A DNA stretch of 64,000 nucleotides from CAYUPI01 sp964446585 (GCA_964446585.1 CAYUPI010000004.1:130909-194908); one strand, 5' to 3'. Positions 1-8,176 are shown, counted from the first letter of the stretch. Made by a program: numbers and translations. Notes: generated by a model not told the origin, from the sequence alone.

Positions 1-263
1 ATTTCAATCACAATGGGATTCCCGACTTCAGCGATAATCCCCCGGCGCGGCGTCCGTCACTCTCTTTGAAGCTAAACTCGACAAATCTCTTAATCACCAT
101 CCATGGCGACGTGGGCCACCCGCATCAGATCCAGGAGAGCCTCGCGCTGCCGGCCACGAATTGGCAGACGGTCGCCTCCGTCACCTTGACCAACGACCCT
201 CAACTTGTCTCTGTCGCTCTGCCCGCAACGCGGGTGAAGTACTGGAGAGTGCAGGCGCAGTGA
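1..263 (+). CDS. 3' end of a secreted/surface protein (partial)
   Basis: The reading frame beginning at base 3 is open from the window edge to the TGA at 261-263, so this is the C-terminal ~86 residues of a longer protein. The last ~55 residues ('QIQESLALPATNWQTVASV' then 'VKYWRVQAQ') have the beta-rich layout of the C-terminal module that ends the large protein at 30169-33303 ('RVEASSNLVNWVTLSNHV' then 'RFYRAAQP'). That module is common at the ends of exported verrucomicrobial proteins. An internal ATG at 66 exists, but the open frame upstream argues against it as the start. The function of the missing part is unknown. Confidence 0.6.
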   Translation, partial: FNHNGIPDFSDNPPARRPSLSLKLNSTNLLITIHGDVGHPHQIQESLALPATNWQTVASVTLTNDPQLVSVALPATRVKYWRVQAQ

Positions 264-296
264 GCCAATTGGGTCGGGCTATTCTAGGACTCGCGG

Positions 297-1817
297 TTAT
301 GGCTGCGATTTCGTCTCCCGGTGCCAGATGTCACCTTCGCCGAAACTGAACCAGCGGGTAGTAGTGACTTTTTGCTGAGTGAAAAAGTGGACGCCTTCTT
401 TGCCTTGCATGTGGAGGTCGCCGAAGAAGGACTCGTTCCACCCATTGAACGGGAACCAGGCCATGGAGGCCGGGACGCCAATGTTGATTCCGACCATGCC
501 GCACTGGATGCGGTGCTTGAATTCGCGGGCGGCCTTGCCCGAACGCGTGAAGATCGAAGCGCCGTTGCCGTAAGGCGAGCGGTTGGCCTGCTCGATCGCA
601 GCGTCCAGATCGTCAAAGCGCATGACATTGAGGACCGGTCCGAAGATTTCCTCCTTGGCAACTGTCATGCCGCTTTGGACTTCGTCAAGGATTGTTGCGC
701 CAAGAAAGAAACCGTTGGGAGCGCCAGCCACTTTCACCCCGCGGCCATCCGCGGCGATTTTGGCGCCTTCTTTGGAGCCGATTTCGATGAGTTGCGCGAC
801 GCGGTCGCGGTGCTGCCGCGTGATGACCGGTCCCATGTGCGGCTGGGCTTCGATATCGGTGCGGCCCACCTTGATTGCGCGAGCAGCTTCGACGAGCGAC
901 GGCAAGACCTTCTTGGCCGCGTCACCGATGACCACTGCAGTCGAGGCCGCCATGCAGCGTTCGCCGGCGCAGCCGTAAGCGCCTTCGATGACACCGCGAA
1001 CTGAGTTTTCGATGTCGGCATCGGGCATGAGAAAAACGAAGTTCTTAGCTCCGCCGTTGGATTGGACTCGCTTGCCATTTTTGGTGCCCGTTTCGAAAAT
1101 GTGCCGGGCAACGGGTGTTGAGCCGACGAAGGAGACGGCTTTTACCTCAGGGTGAGTCAGCAAGGCATCCACACATTCGCGGCCGCCGTGGACAACGTTC
1201 AACACGCCTTTGGGCAGGCCGGCCTGTTCGAGCAACCTGGCGATCTTAAGGGCGGTCAGGGGCACCTTCTCGCTCGGTTTCAGCACGAAAGTATTGCCGC
1301 AAACAATGGCGGTGGGGTACATCCACAAGGGCACCATAGCGGGAAAATTGAAGGGCGTGATGCCCACGCAAACTCCGAGGGGCTGGCGGATGGTGTCGCA
1401 ATCGATTCCACGAGCTATGTTCTCGATGCTCTCGCCCATCAAAAGCGACGGAATGCCGCAGGCGAACTCGACCATCTCGATTCCGCGCCGCACGTCGCCA
1501 CGCGATTCTACCAGCGTTTTGCCGTGCTCGCGTGTGTTGCAGCGAACGAGCTCCTCGAAGTTTTCCTCCAGCAGAGTCTTGAAGCGGAAGAATACGCGGG
1601 CGCGCTCAGTCGGGGGCGTCTCCCACCAGGCGGGAAACGCGGCGGCGGCGGCTTCGACGGCCTCATTGACGTGGCCGGCGGCGCACATGGGAGTTTCGGC
1701 GATCACGTCACCTGTGGAAGGGTTGTGAACCGGGGTTGTCGCCACGCCGTTTACCTGGCGCCATTCACCGCCAAATGAAACGGGGCAAGGTTCGAGAATT
1801 GTTGCAGTGGAAGACAT
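297..1817 (-). CDS. mmsA: CoA-acylating methylmalonate/malonate-semialdehyde dehydrogenase
   Basis: This 506-residue protein of the aldehyde dehydrogenase superfamily has the MmsA family's usual length. The NAD-binding region carries 'GITPFNFPAMVPLWMYP' near residue 152 and 'LKPSEKVP' near 179. The catalytic cysteine is C288 in 'CAGERCMA'. The enzyme oxidises (methyl)malonate semialdehyde to propionyl- or acetyl-CoA with release of CO2. Malonate semialdehyde is what beta-alanine yields in reductive uracil breakdown, and preA/preT lie just upstream on the same strand, so a role at the end of pyrimidine catabolism fits. Valine or inositol catabolism is the alternative. The ATG at 1817 gives a full-length N-terminus. 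Confidence 0.92.
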   Translation of the reverse strand: MSSTATILEPCPVSFGGEWRQVNGVATTPVHNPSTGDVIAETPMCAAGHVNEAVEAAAAAFPAWWETPPTERARVFFRFKTLLEENFEELVRCNTREHGKTLVESRGDVRRGIEMVEFACGIPSLLMGESIENIARGIDCDTIRQPLGVCVGITPFNFPAMVPLWMYPTAIVCGNTFVLKPSEKVPLTALKIARLLEQAGLPKGVLNVVHGGRECVDALLTHPEVKAVSFVGSTPVARHIFETGTKNGKRVQSNGGAKNFVFLMPDADIENSVRGVIEGAYGCAGERCMAASTAVVIGDAAKKVLPSLVEAARAIKVGRTDIEAQPHMGPVITRQHRDRVAQLIEIGSKEGAKIAADGRGVKVAGAPNGFFLGATILDEVQSGMTVAKEEIFGPVLNVMRFDDLDAAIEQANRSPYGNGASIFTRSGKAAREFKHRIQCGMVGINIGVPASMAWFPFNGWNESFFGDLHMQGKEGVHFFTQQKVTTTRWFSFGEGDIWHRETKSQP

Positions 1818-1855
1818 AAATTTGGTGCGTGAGAGAATGACAAAATTGCTTCAGG

Positions 1856-2266
1856 TCATCGGGTCAGGCCGGTCGAAGGCTTCCAATCTTTATCTTTGAT
1901 TTCGATCAGATAGCAGCCTGCATTATTTCCCATCAAATTCTCGGCATTGTGCTGTTCGGGCGGTGCCCAGCCCATTTCGCCGGCTTTAGCGTTCTCGAAC
2001 GTTTCTTTCCCGTCCGGCGTGATGATCCGGAGCTTGGCATCGGTCAGCATGATATAAAGATGCGCCGGATGCGTGTGCATACCAAATCCGCAAACGTCCT
2101 TCTCCGAACCCGTGTGGCACTCAATCACTCGAATCTTATCATTTTCGAAGGCGACCTTGTAAACTGCAGGTCCGTTCGAATTTGCTGCACTGCGCGGGGT
2201 ATGACATCCTGCACAAACCAGGGCTAGAGCAGTGGCCGCGGCCATGACGGATGAGGCTTGACGCAT
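1856..2266 (-). CDS. Small cupin-fold lipoprotein
   Basis: The protein has 136 residues when started at the ATG at 2266. That start gives a hydrophobic signal ending 'LALVCAGC', a near-lipobox, so it is probably an exported lipoprotein. The mature part has a single cupin barrel with 'CGFGMHTHPAHLYIMLTD' (metal-binding His pair) and a later 'GWAPPEQHNAEN'. Its substrate is unknown. The same frame stays open upstream to 2425, but that part is translated from an intergenic repeat and would overlap preA, so I reject it. Even the chosen start and first residues ('MRQASSVMAA') fall in repeat-like sequence, so the N-terminus may be recently acquired. Confidence 0.62.
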   Translation of the reverse strand: MRQASSVMAAATALALVCAGCHTPRSAANSNGPAVYKVAFENDKIRVIECHTGSEKDVCGFGMHTHPAHLYIMLTDAKLRIITPDGKETFENAKAGEMGWAPPEQHNAENLMGNNAGCYLIEIKDKDWKPSTGLTR

Positions 2267-2384
2267 GAAGCATGAATTCCGAAAAGCCAATGCCGAAAAA
2301 TCTGACCAACGGCGTCCCTCTGGGTGTTGGAGTTTTGGCTTCGTTATTCCTTCGTCATTGGTCATTCGGATTTCGTCATTCATA
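2267..2384. repeat. Degenerate tandem repeat 'AATGACGA' type
   Basis: This non-coding stretch lies between the cupin gene and preA. On the minus strand it reads as runs of AATGACGAAATCCGAATGA-like units (2348-2383), followed by AATGCCGAAAAATC-like units (2277-2300). The same family forms the long inverted repeat at 20625-20754. The run starts almost exactly at the preA stop codon. Confidence 0.6.
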
Positions 2385-3695
2385 TCAGGGGTGGGGCGGT
2401 ATCGGTTCCATCTCGCCCTTCGCAACTCTTTCCTGGTATTGGGTCCAGGTCATTTTCAAGTCGCCGTTGGTGGGCGAGACCATGATGATGCAGTCATCAA
2501 CAGGGCAGACCAGCGAACAGAGATTGCAGCCGACACAATCGGCCTCGCGGACTTTGGGGATGGGTTTGCCGGGCACGCGCCCCGGGCCCAGGCCAAAGCC
2601 GTCCGGATTGATCAGATCGATGCATTGGTGCGCGCCGTCTTCGCAGGCGATATAGCATAAGTTGCAACCGATGCACTTGTCGTAATTGATGCGGGCGATC
2701 CGTTTGTAATTCAGGTCGAGAGCTTCCCATTTTTGCAGCGTCGGCACGGCCTTCCCAATGAGCTCGCCAACAGTCTTGAATCCCTTCGAGTCCAGATAAT
2801 CGTTGAGCCCCTCGATCATGTCTTCGACGATACGAAAGCCATAGTGCATGATCGCAGTGCAGACTTGGACGCTCGTTGAGCCGAGCGCGATGAACTCCGC
2901 CGCATCCCGCCAACTACCGATGCCACCGATGCCGGAAATGGGCAACTGGACTTCCGGGTCCTCAGCGCAGCTCTGGACCATGTTCAACGCAATCGGCCTT
3001 ACCGCCGGGCCGCCATAGCCACCGTGCGTGCTTAAGCCGGCGACGAACGGTTCGGGCACCAGGCTGCCGAGATTGACCTGCGTGATGCTGTTGAGGGTAT
3101 TGATCAACGAAATGGCGTCCGCGCCCGCCTTCCGGGCAGCACGCGCGACATATACGATGTCGGTGATGTTCGGCGTCAGCTTAACGATCACCGGAATGCC
3201 TGCGGCTTCCATAACCCATTCGACAATCTTCTGGGTAACCGCCGGCTGCTGGCCCACGGCCGAGCCCATGCCACGCTCGCACATGCCGTGCGGGCAGCCG
3301 AAGTTGAGTTCCACGCCATCGGCGCCGGCATCTGCGGAGCGCTTCAGCATCTCATGCCAGCGTTCGCGCGTATCCACCATCAGTGAGGCAATCACAGCGC
3401 GGTCTGGCCAGCGCTTCTTCACTTCGGAAATCTCGCGAAAGTTCGTTTCGATTGATCGATCGCTGATCAGCTCGATGTTATTGAAGCCAACCATCCGCAT
3501 CGTGCCGACGTTCAGGGCAGCGTAACGCGACGAGACGTTGACGATGGGGTCGCCAATCGTCTTCCAAACCACGCCACCCCACCCGGCCTCAAATGCGCGG
3601 TGACACTGGTAGGCCGTGTTCGAGGGCGGGCCCGAGGCGACCCAAAATGGGTTTGGCGATTTGATGCCGGCGAGATTGATGCTGAGATCGGCCAT
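2385..3695 (-). CDS. preA: NAD-dependent dihydropyrimidine dehydrogenase subunit PreA
   Basis: This 436-residue protein pairs an FMN-binding dihydroorotate-dehydrogenase-like barrel with a C-terminal 2x[4Fe-4S] ferredoxin. The barrel carries the active-site cysteine C134 in 'NFGCPHGM'. The clusters use C341/344/347/351 ('CIGCNLCYIAC') and C387/390/393/397 ('CVGCNLCSLVC'). With PreT it reduces uracil and thymine to their dihydro forms using NADH, the first step of reductive pyrimidine breakdown. It would normally follow preT directly in one operon. Here a four-helix-bundle gene and repeats separate the two by about 660 bp. Confidence 0.95.
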   Translation of the reverse strand: MADLSINLAGIKSPNPFWVASGPPSNTAYQCHRAFEAGWGGVVWKTIGDPIVNVSSRYAALNVGTMRMVGFNNIELISDRSIETNFREISEVKKRWPDRAVIASLMVDTRERWHEMLKRSADAGADGVELNFGCPHGMCERGMGSAVGQQPAVTQKIVEWVMEAAGIPVIVKLTPNITDIVYVARAARKAGADAISLINTLNSITQVNLGSLVPEPFVAGLSTHGGYGGPAVRPIALNMVQSCAEDPEVQLPISGIGGIGSWRDAAEFIALGSTSVQVCTAIMHYGFRIVEDMIEGLNDYLDSKGFKTVGELIGKAVPTLQKWEALDLNYKRIARINYDKCIGCNLCYIACEDGAHQCIDLINPDGFGLGPGRVPGKPIPKVREADCVGCNLCSLVCPVDDCIIMVSPTNGDLKMTWTQYQERVAKGEMEPIPPHP

Positions 3696-3860
3696 AAAAA
3701 ACTTTCAAATTCCAACATCCACCAACTAGATAAGCCTCAAGTCGCAAGGCACACAAAACCTCCAAAATCCAACAACCAACTTCCAGAAAAAGCTCAAATC
3801 ACAAGATCCAAAACAGATGGTTCTCGTTTGGCTGTTGGAAGTTGGAGGTTGGAGCTTCAT
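3696..3860. repeat. Repeat block downstream of the four-helix-bundle gene, with inverted arms
   Basis: On the plus strand, 3830-3860 is a GTTGGAAGTTGGAGGTTGG-type run that matches 4324-4354 at 25 of 31 positions as a direct repeat. Bases 3759-3785 hold the opposite orientation (TCCAAAATCCAACAACCAAC), so the two could pair as a long imperfect hairpin. The block contains the stop codon of the four-helix-bundle gene and reaches to within about 30 bp of the preA start. No promoter is evident. Confidence 0.65.
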
Positions 3861-4354
3861 TTTTGTTTGGGTCGTTTGCGGAATATGCTGGCGAAAATCA
3901 TGAGCAACTCGTGGCCTTCGCGATACAGCTTACAGGCTTCTTCGACCAAAGGGGCCTCGGAGGCGGCAATCGTCCGCAGAAAATATTTCGTCTCCTTGGC
4001 CTCTTTAACGCAGCGACTGATCGAGAAAAAGAAATTCCCTTTCGAAAAGCTTTCGTTTGCTTCGAGATAGTTGGCGCCGACGCTCGTGCCGCATCCAACG
4101 TTCTGATCTATCAGCCTGTTGTTCGTCGAGTCGTGAAGAATCCTCTTCGAGAAGCGCACAATCGCCTCGCCGAAATCTGGAGTCCGTTCTTCCAAATCGA
4201 ACTCATGCCGCGGTTGGCCGGTTCCGTTAGGCCCCTCGTTCAACAACCAGCCCAATGCAAGCGGCTCCGGATAAGGGACTTGCTCACCAGCCTTTTTTGA
4301 AGCTTGAAGCTTGGTTTTTGTCTGGCTGTTGGCTGTTGGGTGTTGAAGTTTCAT
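3857..4354 (-). CDS. Four-helix-bundle protein (S23/IVP family), repeat-flanked
   Basis: Residues from about 52 match the four-helix-bundle family first seen in 23S rRNA intervening sequences: 'FDLEERTPDFGEAIVRF', then 'LIDQNVGCGTSVGANYLEA', then 'CVKEAKETKYFLRTIA'. The first ~25 residues and the stop codon are encoded by repeat sequence. Start and stop lie in 31-nt direct repeats (4324-4354 and 3830-3860). The ATG overlaps the preT stop as ATGA, so it could be translationally coupled. It is the only in-frame ATG before the domain, though a TTG start cannot be excluded. No rRNA is near. Its molecular function is unknown. It interrupts preT-preA. Confidence 0.8.
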   Translation of the reverse strand: MKLQHPTANSQTKTKLQASKKAGEQVPYPEPLALGWLLNEGPNGTGQPRHEFDLEERTPDFGEAIVRFSKRILHDSTNNRLIDQNVGCGTSVGANYLEANESFSKGNFFFSISRCVKEAKETKYFLRTIAASEAPLVEEACKLYREGHELLMIFASIFRKRPKQK

Positions 4355-5811
4355 TTCACTTGCCGCGCGTATTGTTCCTCCAACTCCCCCACCCTTATCG
4401 GCCCATCGAACCCGGACCCAATTGGTGGCCCGCCTTTCACACCGTATCGCGACGGCTGGATCGGGCCGGAAATTTTTTGCCCGACGAAAAAAGCGTGAAT
4501 GCCGCGCGCGGCTTTTTTGCCCTCGGCGACGGCATTGACGACTTCGCGGCCGCCATTGGCGCAGTCGCCGCCCGTGAAGACATGGGGAAGGGAAGTCTGC
4601 CCCGAGTCAGCTCGGTGAACCACCACTCCCTGTTTGTCCAGCTCCAGGTCAGAAAAGAGCTTCTTCAACAGGCCAACCTGCTTCTGCTCGCCGATGGCTT
4701 TAATGACCATGTCGAACGGCTCGACCCAGTCGGTGCCCGGCAGAACCTGCAGCTTTCCGTTTGTGCTGGCCGTTCGAGCGAGCTTGAGCCCGGTCACGTG
4801 GCCGGTGTCGTTCGAGAGAATTTCCACTGGAACTGCATGGAAGATGAATTCGCAACCATCCGCCTTGGCCATCTCTTGCTCGAATTCGTAAGCCGGCATT
4901 TCTTCCCGGGTCCGCCGATAGATGAGCACCGCCTTCTCCGCCCCCAGCCGCTTGGCCTGGGTAACGGCGTCAATCGCCGTGTTGCCGCCGCCGATTACCG
5001 CGACTCTGTTGCCAACTGGCACCTGGTGCAGCGGCTGCGCGTGAATCTGTTCGATGAAATAAAGGGCCTCGACTACCTCGGGCAAATCTTCGCCCGCGAT
5101 ATTCATCCGCGCGCCGCCGCCGAGTCCGAAGCCGATAAAGATCGCATCAAACTTCTTCTCGAGTTCCGCGATGGTTATGTCGCGGCCCACCTCGACGCCA
5201 CAGCGAATTTCCACGCCCAAATCCTGGACCATCCGGACTTCAAGGAGGCTCGTCTCCGGCTTCATTTTGTAGTAAGCAATGCCGTAGGTGTTCAGCCCGC
5301 CAGCCTGAGGTTTCTTTTCGAAGACCACGGCCTGATGGCCGAGCTGCGCCAGCTCGGCGGCGCAGCCCAGGCCCGCCGGACCGCCACCCAGGATCGCCAC
5401 GCGCTTGCCGGACTTCCGTGCGGGCGGGTTGAACAGCTGCACTCCGTTATCATAAACGTGGTCCGTCGCGTGCCTCTGCAGCCTGCCGATTTTGACCGGG
5501 TCGCCCTCGCGATCCAGCATCACGCAAGCCCCCTCGCATAGCACCTCCGTCGGGCATACGCGCGCGCAACTGGCACCAAGAATGTTTGCGCTGAGAATCG
5601 TGCGCGCCGCTCCGGTCAAATTCCCCGTCGTGATTTTCTTAATGAAAGAAGGGATGTCGATGCCGGTCGGACAAGCATGAATGCAGGGAGCATCGAAGCA
5701 AAACAGGCAGCGGTTGGCTTCGATGATGGCTTCATGGGGAGCATAGCGCGGAGCAATCTCGGCCATGTTGGCCGCGGCAGCTTCCGCGCCTAACTGGGGA
5801 TTGATCGGCAT
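4351..5811 (-). CDS. preT: NAD-dependent dihydropyrimidine dehydrogenase subunit PreT
   Basis: The protein has 486 residues from the ATG at 5811. An N-terminal cysteine-rich [4Fe-4S] region ('CLFCFDAPCIHACP', 'CARVCPTEVLCEGAC') is followed by an FAD site ('GGGPAGLG') and an NAD(P)H site ('GGGNTAID'), as in the small subunit of glutamate synthase. It passes electrons from NADH to PreA. The frame is open to 5910, but those 33 extra residues are low-complexity ('LLLLLLFHLEF') and overlap the divergent gene, so 5811 is preferred. Its TGA stop falls in the first repeat unit of the downstream four-helix-bundle cassette. Confidence 0.93.
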   Translation of the reverse strand: MPINPQLGAEAAAANMAEIAPRYAPHEAIIEANRCLFCFDAPCIHACPTGIDIPSFIKKITTGNLTGAARTILSANILGASCARVCPTEVLCEGACVMLDREGDPVKIGRLQRHATDHVYDNGVQLFNPPARKSGKRVAILGGGPAGLGCAAELAQLGHQAVVFEKKPQAGGLNTYGIAYYKMKPETSLLEVRMVQDLGVEIRCGVEVGRDITIAELEKKFDAIFIGFGLGGGARMNIAGEDLPEVVEALYFIEQIHAQPLHQVPVGNRVAVIGGGNTAIDAVTQAKRLGAEKAVLIYRRTREEMPAYEFEQEMAKADGCEFIFHAVPVEILSNDTGHVTGLKLARTASTNGKLQVLPGTDWVEPFDMVIKAIGEQKQVGLLKKLFSDLELDKQGVVVHRADSGQTSLPHVFTGGDCANGGREVVNAVAEGKKAARGIHAFFVGQKISGPIQPSRYGVKGGPPIGSGFDGPIRVGELEEQYARQVK

Positions 5812-5900
5812 AAAATGGCTGACAAGCAGATCAGAATAGGGGAATTCTAAGTGAAATAAAAGAAGCAATAATAGGATTTTAGGACAACTCAGGACCAGGA
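5812..5900. promoter_or_regulatory. Divergent promoter region preT / M20 amidohydrolase
   Basis: This 89-bp AT-rich gap separates preT (minus) from the M20 amidohydrolase (plus). It must hold promoters for both directions, and the runs TTCTAAGTGAAATAAAAG and AATAATAGGATTTTAG make it the most AT-rich stretch locally. I cannot assign -35/-10 boxes with confidence. Confidence 0.4.
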
Positions 5901-7145
5901 ATGACGACACCCCTAAATCCGAAACGGACAGTCGCTGAACTCAAGGAACTGCGCAGCCTCACTTCCGATGAGAACGGAGCGCAGCGGGTCGCCTTTACGC
6001 CGACGTGGGTCAAAGCGCGCGATTGGCTGAGAGAGAAACTCAGGTCACTGCCCGTTGAGAGCCACATCGATGCCGCGGGCAACTCCTGGACGACGCTCGC
6101 CGGTGAATCCGAGCGGGCGCTACTGATCGGCGGGCATATCGATTCGGTGCCGAACGGCGGCTGGCTCGATGGCTGCCTCAATCTACTCGCCGGGCTGGAG
6201 ATCCTGAGGCGAGTCAACGCGGAGTACGGAGGGAAGCCGCCGGTCACCGTCCGGCTGGTCGATTGGGCGGACGAGGAAGGCGCGCGGTTCGGCAAGAGTT
6301 TATTTGGCTCCTCGGCCTGTTCCGGAAACCTGAACATGGACGAGGCCCGTGTTCTAACGGACAAGCAAGGCATCCGCTTGCCGGACGCGCTCAAGAGTGT
6401 CGGCGTGGACTTCGAGCGAGTGAAGGAGAGCGGCCGGGAGCTCAAGAATGCGGGTGCCTATATCGAGTTGCACATCGAGCAAGGGCCGGTGCTGCTGGAT
6501 TTGGAGCTGCCGCTGGGCGCGGTGCTGGGCACGTTCGGCGTCGAGCGGCACGCCATCACCTTTCATGGCCAGGCGGCGCATTCAGGCAGCACGCCGATGA
6601 ACCGTCGCAAGGACGCCTTCCTGGCCGCGGCGAAGATAAGCCAGGAGATTTACCGCATTGCCGAACGGAGCAAGGGAGGAGTTTGCACTATCGGCTCCTG
6701 CACGACCAAACCCGGCATTGTGACGAGCGTCGTCGAAGAGTGCCGCATCACGCTCGATCAGCGTCACCTGGACGCGGCGGCCCTGGCGCGGATGCTGCAG
6801 GAGGCCAAGGCTGCAAGCGAACGCTTCGCGAAGGAAGGCAACGTCGGAGTGTCGTGGGAGCGGTTGTGGCAAATCGAGCCGGTGTTGTTTAATCCGGATT
6901 TGATAGCTTTCTGTTCGGAGGCGATAACTGAAACGTGCGGCAAAACTCACCGGCTCCCTTCGGGCCCGCTGCATGATGCCGCCGAGGTGGCGCGCGCCGG
7001 CATCCCGACGGTGATGACGTTCGTCCAAAGTCTCCACGGGATCAGTCACAACAAGATTGAAGATACCAAAGAAGAGCACCTCGAGCTCTGCGTGGCCGCA
7101 TTCGATAAACTAGCGGACAAGGCGATGAAGTGGGTGGAAGGTTGA
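5901..7145 (+). CDS. M20-family Zn amidohydrolase (beta-ureidopropionase / allantoate amidohydrolase type)
   Basis: This 414-residue enzyme belongs to the hydantoinase/carbamoylase group of peptidase family M20. Metal and catalytic motifs are 'GGHIDSVPNGGWLDG' (~75), 'DWADEEGARFG' (~118), 'IELHIEQGPVL' (~187) and C-terminal 'SGPLHDAAEVA' and 'HGISHNKIE'. The family hydrolyses N-carbamoyl compounds. Being divergent from preT-preA suggests N-carbamoyl-beta-alanine, the third step of uracil breakdown. Its position ahead of uraD/uraH also allows allantoate. The more AllC-like paralogue lies at 8177, which favours beta-ureidopropionase here. Sequence alone does not settle the substrate. Confidence 0.85.
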   Translation: MTTPLNPKRTVAELKELRSLTSDENGAQRVAFTPTWVKARDWLREKLRSLPVESHIDAAGNSWTTLAGESERALLIGGHIDSVPNGGWLDGCLNLLAGLEILRRVNAEYGGKPPVTVRLVDWADEEGARFGKSLFGSSACSGNLNMDEARVLTDKQGIRLPDALKSVGVDFERVKESGRELKNAGAYIELHIEQGPVLLDLELPLGAVLGTFGVERHAITFHGQAAHSGSTPMNRRKDAFLAAAKISQEIYRIAERSKGGVCTIGSCTTKPGIVTSVVEECRITLDQRHLDAAALARMLQEAKAASERFAKEGNVGVSWERLWQIEPVLFNPDLIAFCSEAITETCGKTHRLPSGPLHDAAEVARAGIPTVMTFVQSLHGISHNKIEDTKEEHLELCVAAFDKLADKAMKWVEG

Positions 7146-7273
7146 AGCGTTAGAACGCTGAAACGTTGAATCGTCAAGCGTGGAATGGTGGAATGGTGGA
7201 AGAGTGGGAGCGTGGAAGCGTCAAAGCGTTGAAGAGTTAAAGAGCTGAAGCGTAGAAACGTGGAATCTAAGTC
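7146..7273. repeat. Degenerate tandem repeat 'GTGGAAGCGT/GTTGAAGCGT' type
   Basis: The whole gap between the M20 gene and uraD consists of 8-10-nt units such as GTTGAAGCGT, GAAACGTTGAATCGT, GGAATGGTGGAATGGTGG and GGAAGCGTCAAAGCGTTG. It resembles the GAGCGTGGGGAGCGT repeats around the second four-helix-bundle gene. The stretch begins one base after the upstream stop codon. Confidence 0.65.
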
Positions 7274-7798
7274 GTGGAATTGAAGCGCGTCCATTCCCTC
7301 GATGAACTGAATTCCCTATCGCAAGAGGAGTTTGTGCGCGGCGTTGGTCCTGTCTTTGAGAGTTCGCCGTGGGTTGCGGAGGGAACCTGGCCGAGGAGAC
7401 CGTTCAAAGATTTGGCCGAGCTGCATCTCGCGCTTTGCGAGACGGTCCGCGGCGCGGCTGAAGAAAAGCAGCTCGCTCTGATTCGTGCGCATCCGGATTT
7501 GGTCGGCCGCGCGGCCCTGGCTGGCACGCTGAGGCCCGAATCCACTCGTGAACAGGCCAGCGCCGGGTTGAACCGGCTCCAGCCTGGCGAAATCGCCGCG
7601 TTCCAGGAATTAAACCAGGCGTATCGAGCAAAGTTCAGGTTTCCGTTCGTGATCTGCGCCCGGCTCAACAGGAAGGAAGCGATATTGAATGGCCTTCGAG
7701 CGCGCTTGCAGCATTCAAGCGTAGAGGAGATCAAGACGGCGCTTGCTGAGATTGAAAAAATCGCTTATCTGCGGCTGCAAGACATCGTCCGAACCTGA
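7274..7798 (+). CDS. uraD: 2-oxo-4-hydroxy-4-carboxy-5-ureidoimidazoline (OHCU) decarboxylase
   Basis: This 174-residue protein matches the OHCU decarboxylase family: 'LIRAHPDLVGRAA' (~73), 'STREQASAGL' (~95) and 'FPFVICARL' (~119), with an all-helical composition. It decarboxylates OHCU to S-allantoin, the last step of uricolysis. uraH starts 6 bp after its stop, so the two are co-transcribed. Its own upstream region is entirely repeat sequence. Confidence 0.93.
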   Translation: MELKRVHSLDELNSLSQEEFVRGVGPVFESSPWVAEGTWPRRPFKDLAELHLALCETVRGAAEEKQLALIRAHPDLVGRAALAGTLRPESTREQASAGLNRLQPGEIAAFQELNQAYRAKFRFPFVICARLNRKEAILNGLRARLQHSSVEEIKTALAEIEKIAYLRLQDIVRT

Positions 7799-7803
7799 CG
7801 GCT

Positions 7804-8160
7804 ATGCCCGCCAAACTGAGCACACACGTCCTGGATACGGCACATGGTTGCCCGGCGGCTGGCATGCAGATCGAGTTGTGGTCGCTCGCTGGCGGGACGC
7901 CGAGGCTGTTGAAAACAGCGCGCACGAACAGTAATGGCCGGACCGATCAAGCGCTGTTGGCCGCCGATGAAATCAAAGCCGGGTCGTACGAACTCATATT
8001 CTTCGTGGGCGACTACTTTGCAAGCAAGAGTGCTTCAGTGCCGAGCACGCGTTTCCTGGATCGGGTCCCCGTCCGCTTCGGTATCGCCGATCCAACTGCT
8101 TCCTATCATGTGCCGCTGCTGGTGTCGCCCTGGGCCTACAGCACGTATCGCGGGAGTTGA
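7804..8160 (+). CDS. uraH: 5-hydroxyisourate hydrolase (transthyretin-like)
   Basis: This 118-residue protein has the hallmarks of the HIU hydrolase family: N-terminal 'LSTHVLDTAHGCPA', 'TNSNGRTDQ', and C-terminal 'YHVPLLVSPWAYSTYRGS' with the diagnostic YRGS tail. It hydrolyses 5-hydroxyisourate to OHCU, which UraD then uses. It sits between uraD and the allantoate amidohydrolase in a tight plus-strand operon. Confidence 0.96.
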   Translation: MPAKLSTHVLDTAHGCPAAGMQIELWSLAGGTPRLLKTARTNSNGRTDQALLAADEIKAGSYELIFFVGDYFASKSASVPSTRFLDRVPVRFGIADPTASYHVPLLVSPWAYSTYRGS

Positions 8161-8176
8161 GCACATTCGTCCACGG

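Noticed and set aside
321..1004. 227-codon plus-strand frame opposite mmsA
   Set aside because: Antisense shadow of a well-supported dehydrogenase gene, as are the other long opposite-strand frames over GC-rich genes (for example 14792-16006, 16499-17626 and 23313-24551).
3857..4354. Four-helix-bundle gene as a true 23S rRNA intervening sequence or as a DGR Avd protein
   Set aside because: No rRNA sequence surrounds either copy, and no reverse transcriptase, template repeat or variable repeat was found in the window.
5812..5910. N-terminal extension of preT
   Set aside because: The extra residues are Leu/Phe-rich with no counterpart in the family and overlap the divergent gene start.
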